A stretch of DNA of 64,000 nt, from contig PDUO01000003.1 in NCBI GenBank assembly GCA_003008705.1, positions 1,620,793-1,684,792 on the forward strand, in the 5' to 3' direction. This document shows positions 35,005 through 46,001 of this stretch, piece after piece. The translations under genes and the position numbers were made by a program. The first letter of the stretch is position 1; the number at the start of each line of letters is the position of its first letter. Origin of the DNA: Pezicula radicicola (taxonomy: Eukaryota; Ascomycota; Leotiomycetes; Helotiales; Dermateaceae). Under the pieces are notes generated by a model that was not told where the DNA came from, ran no database searches, and worked only from the letters and a program-made list of their open reading frames with translations.

Positions 35005-36098
35005 GCCGAACAAAAGACGATGGTTAGCTCAGTGTATCATTTTGATTTTTTCAATGAGTTTAGCGATGGCGTTAAGGAGATTGGGAGAAGTTTGGGTATA
35101 TATCCCTGGTTCGTATTCTATAATGTTCAATAATAATGTTTCTGTTACTGCTCATTGCTGCCTTTATCCGCTGGGTCCATTTATTTTCAGTCCATCCCTT
35201 TTCGTATCCTTCGCCTGCACTCCATGAAAAAACAGACCGGGACTGAAGCGCCCAAAAGTTAAGCGGGCTCTGTCACCCATTTATCATCTATATCTCACTA
35301 ACACCGCCATAGATGCTACCAAGCAAGTTCTTCATCTGCCAAATCGCATCATTGAGAGCAAATTAACCTCCAATCAACAACGCTGCTTTAGAATACCAAA
35401 GACGAGCCACGCCTGTCCAGACTTGATCCTGCCCTAGCATCGACATCTCAATGGTCTTCGTAAGCTGACTCCCCTCGGAGGAATCAATTTTCAGTCCATG
35501 ACCTCACGTGCTGGTACAGTGTTAAACAAAGGAGTTGTTACGCACGAAAGGTAGATGCGAGCCAGCATGCGCTCCACTACCCTCAGGAGTCCGAGGAAGT
35601 TGTGGTCAGCATAGCGTTATAGTCTAGCGGGTTCTAGAGCAGCTCGTCCCTGCCGCGACCCTCGAGTATTCGATTCAGGTTCTTTCAAGTATTGTATGGC
35701 CTTGTCCTGGATAATTTGATACGGAGGGCCTGATATCTAGTACGCGAGGTACATGGGAGCTTATCCAGAGACGGGCGTATTTTGTTGCCTTGAGATTTTC
35801 GACACTGTGGACATCGTAACCTATATCCTGGAGAGCTTCGACAGCCATTCTGTTCCGACCAAGATCACCTAGACATTCAATCCAGGTTTCCTCAACGGCT
35901 TGATGCATGGTTGGCAGCCAGCATATACTCTAGGTGTGTCTTGGTCCGAGAAGCTGTGAAGGCCGCTGTGATATATTCTGTATAGCGTGGTAAGTGAACA
36001 AGCTCTCACACCAGCAACTAGCAGGACTTACCTCATATCCTATCTTATTCTAACTTTTCCTCTTTTCTTCTTTTTCAATCATATCATCCTTCGATATG
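35005..36098. other. intergenic between DLT1 and the first small-family gene
   Basis: Contains a weak minus-strand relic (listed separately) and otherwise no supported gene. Confidence 0.45.
35675..35908 (-). pseudogene. possible short relic of a larger fungal protein gene
   Basis: The minus-strand frame opens with ETWIECLGDLGRNRMAVE, which resembles the 'WIECLGDLxRYRMAxE' block of a fungal EST1/TPR-like protein family; after this the similarity is lost and stops occur on both sides (the frame ends at 35675). The block of under 20 residues is the only support, so the assignment is tentative. Confidence 0.3.
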
Positions 36099-36509
36099 TC
36101 ACTTCTTCCCCGACTTGGCAAAAGTTTTGTCGAAGTCGTCAAGGTAGTTCTTCATGTTGTTTTCGTGGGCTTTAACGCTGTCTTCTTTTTTGTGGTGTTG
36201 GAAGCGCGGGTTCGAAGAGGTTGAGTCTTGGGTGTAGGTCGTAAGAGGGGTTGTGGAGTGGGTGGATGTTGAATGGGTATGGGTAGGGGTTTGGGTTTNG
36301 GTTTGGGAGTCGGCACTAGGAAGATAGAGATGTGGTCAGACAGAAGTACATGGGCAAGAAGGCGCAGGATGAGAAATGCATGATGAGAAGGGCAGGCTGA
36401 GAAGGGCAGGCAGAGTATTCATCTTTGCTAAGAAGAGTGATAGAACGTACGCATCGTGAGAAGTTACTGAGCCGTAGTTTGCTTTGGTGGAGGATGTGCT
36501 GGATGCCAT
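36099..36509 (-). CDS. small-family copy A, 91 aa
   Basis: Two exons, 36451-36509 and 36099-36315, joined by a 135-bp phase-2 intron. Exon 1 encodes MASSTSSTKANYGSVTSHD, the family N-terminus. Exon 2 begins with a Thr/Pro/His-rich stretch (THTHSTSTHSTT) and ends in TYTQDSTSSNPRF, then KKEDSVKAHENNMKNYLDDF-DKTF, the family C-terminal helix. No signal peptide, Cys or membrane segment. One base is unknown (n at 36299), affecting one codon in the Thr-rich stretch. I do not recognise the family; function unknown. This is the leftmost copy of the array and has the most divergent, low-complexity middle. Confidence 0.75.
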
Positions 36510-36768
36510 CTTGAAGAGTGTTGTGAGGTGAGGAATAGTGAGGCAGGTATGGCAAGCTAGATATAGTGTGTCGAAGAGGTATGGTGAGGTATAGATGGTA
36601 GGTATGATGACGGAGAACGGTGCACTTGGATGTGTTGACGCAGCACGGTACGGTATGGTACGGGAACAGTACACGTGAAGATGCTCTTGGGCTTGGACGA
36701 GTTGCTTGAAGAATTGGGTACGGGTACTGATTATCATTCTACACTTGTGAAGAGTGGTGGGCATGGCA

Positions 36769-36777
36769 CTTCTTATA
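36769..36777 (-). promoter_or_regulatory. TATAAGAAG box upstream of copy A
   Basis: On the minus strand the sequence reads TATAAGAAG, followed by GTGCCATGCCCACCAC, 260 bases before the ATG of copy A. The same box, followed by ACCATGCCCATCACC, precedes copy B1, so the promoter was probably duplicated with the gene. Confidence 0.5.
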
Positions 36778-38392
36778 CCATTTGCTCGAGAGTGTGAACG
36801 ATTCGATTCGCCTGCAGAAATAATAATTCTTACCGTCACCTTTGCAAGACTCGAGGAATATTTGCCTTTCTTTCATACTGAGTACTTAGTGGAGTGAGCT
36901 ACACTGGTTGCCTTAATGCGCGAACCACCAAATTCGTGGTAATCCTTCGAAGAGGGAACACCCACGCCGAGATCTCGTATGTAAGCCTCCCTAGCCTTTG
37001 TGTCCTCTCTAGAGATTCCCCGTCCTTTGGGAAAGCTGGGGGGTGGTGACGTGACAGCGGGCGTCCTTGCCCTAGGCAAGGATTGGGCAGCCAGCAGCGA
37101 GTAAGAAGTTGAGACGCACCAATTATCCTGGCTTCGTTAACAGTTCAGCGCAGCCTTATTGGCCTTGAACGTGGCTCATAGGGTAGCTCGCATGCTTAGA
37201 ATGCTACCGTAGAGAGAGCACGGCCTCTGCGGAATCATTCCCCAGTGCCCGTTCCCCGTTCCTCGTTGACCGGGGTTTCCAACTATCCCCTCCCTAAATA
37301 AAGGTTATATTTTTGGCTGGTGGCAGGGCAAGCTGATGATGCATGGACCTTTAACGGATGATATCCGGGAAAAAACGAACTGCACTTGTAAACCACAAAA
37401 CTCAGGTTGTGGGCGCAGAACTCCTATTATTGTAGAGGGAAAAGATGTGGAGATTTGCCTTATGACACAAAAGGTAGATAAAGGGCAATTTCTTACGTGC
37501 GAAGTTGGAAGGGTACAGTAATCAGTAATACTGTTTTTTTTTTATAAAATATATATATATATATAATAAAAAATATAAAAAGACGTGAAGCGGCTGACAG
37601 ATCTCTTGGGCTTCGAGTCGATCTAGAAGCTAGTGACAGGAAAGGAAATTACGAAAGTCAATAACTTATCCACTACGAGTTGGGCGCCTTGTCTACTTAC
37701 TGCATTGGATACTTTCAGCATTAGGGTAGGCGCCATCCTTGTCGTCGGCTTCTTAGCGCCGGAAGTGCCATCTTTTCTCTGACCATATGCAGCCATAATT
37801 CAGGTGTTCAGGGTTGCGTGTAATACCGTTGCAACGTCTTCTGGGACCTTCTTACTGCTCGGCCGCGCGCTTCTCTGCTCTGCTTTGGGACATCGTGTTT
37901 CGGTCCAAGGTGAAATTTCAACACTTGGTTCCTCCTATTGCAATGACCTACTCCTCCTCTCCTCCGTCCTGCTCCGTTCCAACTTTTACCTCAACGTCAC
38001 GTACAAGGTACAAAATCTAGAGCATATCGTACTGCTTTTGCCCATTTTCTGGTCACGCTCATGACCGGAATGCGGGGTCCAGATCCCCGATCAAATATCA
38101 CGGCTCAGATGTACAGTAAAGTGCCTCGAGACAAACCCCATTGCCTTTCCGTGTGCCAAGTCTCGGCCACCAGAGGTGCCATTGACCTATACACTATACA
38201 GGGGATTCTGTCAGAAGTGACATTCTTTATCCATTGTCATTATTACTCCCCAGTGCAGGCGCCGGTAAAATAACCGTTGTCGCCCAACGTCAATTTGTGG
38301 CTGGTGGACTGGTGTTGCCTCCTGCATTATCTCCCACTTCCGATGGCAGCTGTCGCCTTATTACCTTGAAGCAAACTTTCCTTGTTCCATTT

Positions 38393-38452
38393 CTTGCAAC
38401 ACATTTCCTTGCAACACATTTCCTTGCAACATATTTCCTTGCAACACATTTT
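38393..38452. repeat. 15-bp tandem repeat, four units
   Basis: Four adjacent units of cttgcaacacatttc, the third with a c-to-t change and the fourth ending in t. Confidence 0.9.
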
Positions 38453-40390
38453 CCTTTTGGCACATTTTCCTTATTCCATTTTCCTCTGTCGCCTTATTAC
38501 CTCGTAGCACCTTGCATTTCCTCTCCGCTGTATCGATGATTAGCACATGAATCTCCGATACTTGGTCGAGCTGATCGCCCAAAAGGCCCCAAACCTGGCA
38601 GATGCCTCACGAGACCGTATCGCGCATAGTAAGCTGTATGATTTCGAATGAATCACTCTCAGAAAGTAACAAGTAGAAGATGTATCAAGCCACTGAATAC
38701 GCATCCCTGTAACTTTCAAAGTTACTGATGAGCGACAGGTACTTAGAGCAATCTATAGAGACATTCTTAGGCCTCGCTCCCAGTCGTATCTAGGTGCTGT
38801 AGCACTTTCTTAGAGGAAGAGAATGTCCTTTGCGAAAACTCCTAACCGAATCAAAAAGCCTATTAACATGAATACTTATTACCGACTCTTTAATTTATTA
38901 TATTGCATTCCTACCTTTGCTTCAGAACTTGTACGAAGCCAACGATGACCTGGATAGAAAATCCGTTGTTTAAACGCCGCATATTGTCCTACTGCGGGCG
39001 AGGCGCCGCTGAGGAAGTTTTGAGCAGGAGGTGTTCTTTCTGCCTCGCCATCGCGATGTGATCACGGTGTGTGCGCTATGTTCGCCTTTGTCAGGTCGTA
39101 CTCGGACCAGCAGAAATAATAGCATGGGTTGTTTCTGTTTGTGCATTTGACTGGTAGGAGTGGAAGGTGAAGGGTCGAAGGAATGTCTTGTGAGTTGGCG
39201 GCGTCGCGCGGGGCTGTGGTCGGTGTAGAAGACGCCCTCCGTCGTCGCTGGCTGCAGGGCCTTCTCCCACATTACCGGTGGCTTATTTATGGACTTACGC
39301 CGGACTTCGTACCTGCCAATGATCACTTGTTGGTTTCTTGGATCCCTTAGCCGGTAGTGCCCTCCCTCGGAGTAAGGCCGCCTACCCGTCAAAATCGCGC
39401 ATTCGGCATGTAATAATGTACGGAGTGGTCAGAGCCAGTCTGACGGTGACAAACCCGAGAAAATTATCATATCCAAACCGCATGCATCGTTTCTTAAGCC
39501 TGTACCAGGCGCACAAGCTCACTCATTCCTCATTGTTGATACCATTATTGCAAGTGGTAGCCTCTCACGCGTAGTACACGCATTCTGCAAAAGAATATTT
39601 ATTACTTCTTCATTCGGATCTTGGATACATTGTTGAGTTTTGCAAAGTTGCGTCGCGTATAATAATAAATAACTCTCTCGTCTAAATACGAGTAGTAAAC
39701 AATAGTCCTAAGTATTCGCAATTGTATTCCTGCGAAACAATTATTACCTAGTTGATCGTCGTATAGCTCATAAACTTGCATTTTTAACTGCAGCCCTTAC
39801 CTGTATCTACTATTATTTCCTTACTTTTATTAATCGAGGGCGTGGCGCGAAAGGAGGCCAATATAGAACAAAGTTTTTTCTATATATTCCTGGAGGCTAC
39901 GCTATTAAGTATATAATAGCTTTTCAGGACAAAGGAGTGTCAATGTTCAGAGTGGAGATATATGGAAAATATCAACGCGATGTCGTTTATATTAATTATT
40001 AGCGAGTACTACTTCACAAAGCCAAGCATGGAATGCGACCAGGCAAAAACCTTTTATTTTATAAACTCTCAACTATTTTCTAAGTCTCTAGCTTTACTAC
40101 AATCTCTCTGTGATTCTTAAATCTCATTGTTTAAGGGGCCACATTTACTTAGCGCGTTAGCGAAGACAGTTACTCGCCAATTCCATATTATCAACAGGAA
40201 GATCTTTAGGCCGCTCATCTTCTACTGTTACAGAACTAGCTACTTTCAGGTAGATATTTCTGATATCTTCATTATTAATGTTATTGATTATGCCTAAAGT
40301 TTTTAGCGTCTGATTAGACTTACTACTTCCTCGTGTACTAAGTACTTATTCTTGCTATACTTCAAAGCCATTTCGCAGCAGTACTTAAGT

Positions 40391-40756
40391 TCACTTATAG
40401 AAACTCTGGTCGAAGTCGAGAAGGTCATTTTGGATCTTAGTTATGTGGGCTTGGATGATTTGTTTAGTGGGCGAGGACAAGTATGGTGATTCCTCGGGGA
40501 TTGAATTGATGGGGTCTTGGGCATAACGGTTGATTCTATGTGTGGAGTCATTGGTAGTTGAGGAGTGTTGACTTTGGCTACTGTGGATATTGGGTTAGCA
40601 TTCGCAGAATGAAGGGTACTCGTTGAATAATATATACCTATTGGCCGATCCATTTGCTGAGACATCGGTAGCGACGACGCTTTCCGAGAAGTTCACCACG
40701 GCCGATGAAGGATGATCTTCAGTGCTAGAGGAAGAGTCAGCCTATGATGACGACAT
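40391..40756 (-). pseudogene. small-family copy B2, damaged at its 5' end
   Basis: Exon 2 (40391-40580) is open and in family register: SQHSSTTNDSTHRINRYAQD, then IPEESPYLSS, KQIIQAHITKIQNDLLDFD. A 57-bp intron (40581-40637) with a GCTAAC branch site joins it in phase 2 to an upstream stretch ending VSANGSANR, which resembles the family exon 1 end (A-x-x-G-S). The only in-frame ATG upstream (40754-40756) is followed by a stop after four codons; the nearer ATG is in another frame. The copy therefore lacks a usable start as read here, unless an unseen first exon exists. It sits 17 bases beyond the stop of copy B1. Confidence 0.6.
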
Positions 40757-40772
40757 GAGTCTCTATGCACAC

Positions 40773-41128
40773 TCACATCTCACAACCAGCCATTGCCTCA
40801 TCGAATTCCTGTAGGTGTCTCTGTAGTCGGGCCGTGTGCATATGGATACTGTCTTCGATAGAGGACTGTTGGTTTCGGTGGCTTGGCACGGCTTTGTCTT
40901 GGATGTAGGAGTTTATGCGCTCCGTAGAGTGGTCAACAGTTGGTGACGAGAGATTATTATTGTTTCTGCGGTTAAATATATGATTAATGGGGGATCTTAA
41001 AAGGTGGGTAGAGGATTTAAGAGAGACAGAGAGAGAAGGATATAGAGAAAGAGTAATTCAACATACATCTCGATATCAGACGAAGTAGAGCTATAGTTCG
41101 CATGTGTTGAGGATGTAATAGATGGCAT
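40773..41128 (-). CDS. small-family copy B1, 84 aa
   Basis: Exons 41067-41128 and 40773-40965, intron 101 bp, phase 2. Exon 1: MPSITSSTHANYSSTSSDIE. Exon 2: PTVDHSTERINSYIQDKA, then SSIEDSIHMHTARLQRHLQE and FDEAM. All family positions are present: ERI-x-x-Y, S-I-x-x-H, L-x-x-F-D. No signal peptide or membrane segment. Immediately followed by the damaged copy B2 in the same orientation, a tandem pair. Function unknown. Confidence 0.78.
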
Positions 41129-41312
41129 TTTGAGGTACTATAAGGCGAGGTATGATACGTTATGATAAAGTATAAAAAGATGGGCTAGAAAGAAAATATA
41201 TAAGGAATAGTCTACACGGTAGAGTTCTTGTAGTTCGCTTTAGAAATTGGTACAAAGTACGGTAACGCGAGTAAACTTGTCCTTTTGCATAACTACAGGT
41301 GATGGGCATGGT

Positions 41313-41321
41313 CTTCTTATA
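41313..41321 (-). promoter_or_regulatory. TATAAGAAG box upstream of copy B1
   Basis: Minus-strand TATAAGAAG, 185 bases before the ATG, followed by ACCATGCCCATCACC. Same box and similar flank as copy A. Confidence 0.5.
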
Positions 41322-41889
41322 ATCAGGTCGTGAGCAGTACGTGTAGTCGCAGTGGAAAAAAAATGGCACGCAGATGCAATTACTTCCTTGCCTATTTCCT
41401 TTTACATTGTCCGACATGGGTCGAAGAGTAACGTTCGACGCAAGTACTTAGATCGCGACGCAAATAGGTTCCTGAATATCCCAGTATTTGATCCCGAGAC
41501 GACAGCCAGCAAAGAGAGGGGGCAAGAGGCTGTCAGAGCGAAGCATGGACGCAAAAAGCGGCTTTGACAGGCAGGGACAGCGATGGCCGCCAGATTGGCA
41601 CGCCGCGGGCTAGAAATCCTGGGTTATTGCCGTATGGTTCCTAAACACCCTAGTATTTGACGCCGCGGCTAGAAATCCTGGATCGCTAAAGGCAGTATGT
41701 ACATACAAGTACTTCACCCCTGTGAATTATCTGGCCAACCTGCTACACACCACACTCCACCACTAGCGCCATTGTTCGTCCTGCATCATGGGTCCTGAGC
41801 AAGCAGGTCGGTACGGGGAAGAAGAACAATACGCAACGTTTGACCTGGCGCGTAAGGATAGCGGGTGCCACCCCGCTGTCACGCTTGCT

Positions 41890-42144
41890 CCATCTGTAGC
41901 TCAGATTCTCAATCAATTACTGTAGAGCCGTCCGACCCGAGCTCCAATGCATGGTTATTGGAGCGGGCTAGCTCAAATTCGGTTAATCATCTCCAATAGA
42001 CGGGCCATTGGATCTTGCAATCTACGGCTATCGCTCGGGCCATCTGTGTTCAGGTTCTCAATCAATTAGAGGCGTCCGACCCGAGCTCCAATGCATGGTT
42101 ATTGGAGCGGGCTAGCTCAAATTCAGTTAATCAATCTCTAATAT
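41890..42144. repeat. direct repeat of ~105 bp, spaced by 150 bp
   Basis: 41890-41995 and 42040-42144 align from ccatctgt through aattc(g/a)gttaatca, with near identity over ccgacccgagctccaatgca and the following bases. Each unit contains gctccaat...attggagc, an 8-bp inverted repeat able to form a hairpin. Confidence 0.8.
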
Positions 42145-42666
42145 TACTGTGGTCGGCATTTCGTGGTTGTGAGATGGGTCCGACGATGTGCCCGTATGCT
42201 CTACGATTAGCTATTCACCATACCTCAAGATTGTCCCGACTCCCTCACGCCTCTAACTGTTTATGATGCATTATTTCCCTTGTACTTATTTCCTGCCTAT
42301 CCTAACTTCTATATTTTCTAGCATTAACAGTTCCAGGGGCATAACCTCTGTGGCCCTACTTTCGGTACTCGTACGGAGTAACTTAGTAAAAATTCCAAAA
42401 ATTCCAAAATGGACCGCCTACACTACACCCTACGTACCAGCGACACCATTGTACCAATTTCTCTTCTTTCGTCGCTGCACCGAATGCACCCGTGGTAACG
42501 TTCGCCATATGGGGACAATGTACTGTGCTTCCGGAGTCCATAGTTGCGTTCAGATATGAAAGCGGAAAGCCCCTTCACGATGCAGGTTCAGCATGTTAAT
42601 TGTCACCCGTGTCCAGAACTTCCCAAACCGTATCATTACCGGTAATCGTTCCGGAACCGATAGTAA

Positions 42667-42963
42667 TCATGATTGAGGACTTTCTTTTCTTTTTGGACTC
42701 TGGTCTGTAATTGGTTGCTGGCCTCCGAATCTGAAATATCGAATGATTCTTTCCATTCTATAGCTAGAGGTGTGGCGTAGGGTAAGGCACCACCGTTTTT
42801 GACCGTTTACTTCTTTCATCACTATAGTACAGTATGCAATAGCAGCGGGGTTGACCCAAAAAGGTGCCGGCGGCAGGCAGGGATCTTTCGCAGCTAAGGA
42901 TGGCTGCATGACCAGCATGACTTCATTTATACGCCGTTCGCTAATAAACGAGTACTCGAACAC
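42667..42963 (-). pseudogene. possible diverged small-family relic (copy I)
   Basis: A minus-strand frame ends SSYRMERIIRYFRFGGQQ followed by SPKRKESPQS and a stop. The ER-I-x-x-Y spacing fits the family core, the E-S near the end could match the E-x-S-I part, and the C-terminal helix is missing. On the upstream side a box TATGAGAAG at about 43091 sits in the same relative place as TATAAGAAG in intact copies. Each clue is weak alone. Confidence 0.3.
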
Positions 42964-44292
42964 CCGTACGAAAGAACCTACCGCGCATTATAAACTGAAT
43001 GGTGAAGGAGAACAGTGACGCGATGTTCTGTTTAGGTGCAGGTTGCGTAGCTCTATGTTTTAGGTTCAGGAGAGCGATGGAGTATGATACTTCTCATACT
43101 ATTTCCTTGAGAGGTTACAAGGGTGAAATGTTAATAATTTACTGCCTACCGGAATCACAATACTTACGGTGACAACACAACCTTTGCAAAGACCAGCATA
43201 AAAGACCATATATACAAGTCGGTAAACAGCTAGGTCATGCGCACAGGGTACGGCGACAAATTGGTGCGCATACATGTGAAGATTAGATGATATATTGGAA
43301 GCCCTATCAGCTTTTCACAAGCTCCAAGACTCACTTGCGAGAGGTGAAAAATATAGGTAGTTTGGATTTTAGTGGCGAACATTTCGTACAGTGAGGTTCT
43401 TGATGAAAGGCTGAAGGATATTTCACAGTTTAATTTTAAGTGGCGAATGTTTGATAAGTCTCTCTGCTGTTTCTACAGTATGTTCCGCATCCGGTTAGGT
43501 TTGAGAGCTGAAAACACGCACCCCAGCACCTACGAAGCGCAATTTTTGGTCTTGTCCGTATGGACCTGTACAAGATACATGGGTTTATTAATATCCTTAT
43601 TGTTTCCGTACACTTGAATATGCGGAACACTTAGTTTAAGAGAGAAGGATTAACTAGTAGGCTGGATTACTTAGTGAACGAATTAGCTCGCTTATCACCT
43701 CAGCTATTATTTACTACAATGACAGTTATTCAGCTTAGATATTTTTGAAATCAGCACAAACTGGGAATCGATGTTTATGACGTCAGATGAAAACGATTGT
43801 AATGCTATGCTTCTCATAGCGCAACTATAATTTTAACAAGATTGCAAGAGAACCACTACGACTCGCTTGCGGCAACAAACTCTTTTGGCCAGTAACTGCG
43901 TTATCAGATCAAACCTCCGGCATGCTGTTACTCCCAGCTATTCTCAACAACACATTGAGGGACCGAAAAAAAGAAATAGGAGGCTCATGCCAGTAGCGGT
44001 ACAATAAACACCAGAAGGTCTATTCTATATCGAAATTGTTGCCCAGAACGATCCCTCACTTCGTTGCCAGGGAGGCCAACCTATCTTCGACAACATGCCA
44101 TCGAATGAAACTCCAAGAAAAGGTGCTGGACCTGAGAGCTATAACTGAAGAAACAAGCAGCTGTCCTCGCCTGACGTTAAACCTTCTAGAACCATTTGCA
44201 GAATCCCCAGTCCCTATTTGCATTAGCATTTTAACTTTGCCATGTACCCGTCCTCACAGCACTTACGATCATTGTTTTGTTTTCCTTGAAGC
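42964..44292. other. intergenic region, no supported gene
   Basis: Short motif-free frames only. The stretch 43085-43200 resembles the upstream region of copy A (shared acctttgcaaagac), suggesting an old duplicated promoter segment. Confidence 0.4.
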
Positions 44293-44806
44293 TCACTTCT
44301 TGTAGAATTTCTTGTTGAAGCTATCGATGTGGGTTTTGGCTTTCGCCTTGTGAGCTAGGACACTTTCTACGATGGATGTATTGCGATATTCAGGGTTCGG
44401 ATTGGTGGACTCTTTGACGTAGTTTTTGATGCCAATAGTGCTGTTGCCAGTAGCACTGGGTAAAAAGTTGATAGTGTCTCGAGATGGCGGCGAGTTTGCC
44501 GGGGAATATGTAAAGTGGCTATAGCTGATGAAATTAGCTGGCTTCACCACTACTAGCCAAGTACTAGGGTCGCTCTAGTAGGACCATCAAATGTAGTCCC
44601 AATTTTAAGCGAAGCGACTAGGATCGTCGAGTGCTGGTACCTTCCAGTAAAACTTGACCGGGGGTAGCCGCTGGGATCTGAGTGGTTTTCCATGTAAGCT
44701 GCAGGATGCGGTCAGCACGAAGCATAACAGCAGAATAATTATCGCTTAGCACACCTTGTCACTACTATGCCTTCTTGATCCCTGTGAGCCTTTAACGTCC
44801 GGCAGG
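44293..44806 (-). pseudogene. small-family copy C, exon 2 intact, exon 1 without a start codon
   Basis: Exon 2 (44293-44524) is open: GIKNYVKESTNPNPEYRN, then SIVESVLAHKAKAKTHID and SFNKKFYKK before the stop, a clear family C-terminus. Upstream, GTAGTGACAAG followed by the donor gtgtgct at 44755/44754 is nearly identical to the exon 1 end of copy E (CTGTGACAAG, gtgtgtt), so exon 1 can be placed at about 44755-44806; but its frame (TLKAHRDQEGIVVTR) has no ATG in the expected place. The intron would be 230 bp, the longest in the family. Either a pseudogene or a gene with an unseen start. Confidence 0.6.
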
Positions 44807-45677
44807 ATGCGTAAAAGTACACAGATGACACACCCTTAGGCATTGGCTTACCAAAAATTTATAGCTCCTTCGTAGCGAGAACTTCTCCCACATTTCACTT
44901 ATTAGCCATATACCATGATCTATTGGCTTACTTGGTTTCCAAGGTAGACTAGCTGCCTGTCACAGCCAGCTTATAGTTCACCACCACGAAAGCCAATACC
45001 TTTTAACCGCAAAACGGCCCCTATATACAAGGACACACATTGGTGATATAGGTACACAATTCTCTCCAAAACTTTACGAGGTCCCAAATGCATCATCAAC
45101 TATGTAAGAGCGCAAGATCCTTAATCAGAATACCAAAAAGTCTTTAGGGCATAAAACTTTGTGCTACCGAACTTGAAAAGTTCGTATATTTCGGAGTATT
45201 CAATTAACTAGGGTTCATACTGGGTATCAAAGAGTAAGTGTGTCACTCGGCCACTGTTGTGCATCAACAAAAACTTGTCAGATATTCTTACCTGGATCTC
45301 CAAAATTTTCACCAAGAACAGAGCACTATAAAATGTCGATTAAATGACTTCATTACTTGAATCAAGTTACCTTCCTTATGTCGGCCGTAAATTGTTCTAG
45401 AACCCTCAACAATCTCTACCTTCTAGACAGTTGCTGCTTCGATACAACCTGCCAGTCACATCAATGGCTTATAATGTGCACACATATCTCCAAACTTTTT
45501 GATCATAACATGTATACCCGCAGTTTTCTCAACCACCGTACATATCAAAGAACTTCTATTTCTTGTTTTCTCAGTCCCTGTTCGAGTTTTATGAATGTCC
45601 GTACACTTACCATCTGTTTTCCAGTGTACTCGCTTGTTCCTATTCAATTACAAAACTCGTCGAACAAGCTATTGTTC
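44807..45677. other. intergenic region, no supported gene
   Basis: Upstream side of copy C and 3' flank of copy D. Nothing recognisable on either strand. Confidence 0.45.
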
Positions 45678-46001
45678 TCACTTATCCTTTTTCATAGCAT
45701 TGTCGAAGTTGTTAAGATATTCCTGCATCTTGATCGTGTGTACTTGAACATTTTCTTTCGAAGTGTACTGGTGTTTTAACTGTGGATTGGAAGGGGTTGG
45801 GTCTTTGAGGTAAGTGCTAATGCGTTCGGTAGAGTTGTCGACGGATGTGTGAGAGCGATATTCATTACTGGATACACTATTAGTACAGATTGGGAACTAT
45901 GGATCTATGATAACTTAGCGAGGAATCGGGAGGACTTACATCGTGTCAGGGCCGGCCACAGAGCCTTTGTTGGCTGTTGTAGAGGATATGCTAGACGGCA
46001 T
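45678..46001 (-). CDS. small-family copy D, 83 aa
   Basis: Exons 45940-46001 and 45678-45867, intron 72 bp, phase 2. Exon 1: MPSSISSTTANKGSVAGPDT. Exon 2: SVDNSTERISTYLKDPTPSN, then KENVQVHTIKMQEYLNNFD and AMKKDK. A compact, complete copy and the best reference for the family layout: a short Ser/Thr-rich head, ER-I-S-T-Y core, Pro/Asn linker and a charged C-terminal helix. No signal peptide. Function unknown. Confidence 0.8.

Larger units (their letters stand above)
36510..40390. other. 3.9-kb gene-poor stretch with simple repeats
   Basis: No supported gene. Frames of 60-140 codons on both strands overlap without motifs. Contains an AT dinucleotide run (37549-37566) and a 4x15-bp tandem repeat (38393-38452). 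Confidence 0.5.
41129..42666. other. intergenic with a ~105-bp duplicated segment
   Basis: No supported gene. Contains a direct duplication (listed separately) and a second short duplication in which cgccgcgggctagaaatcctgg near 41602 recurs as cgccgcggctagaaatcctgg near 41661. Confidence 0.5.
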
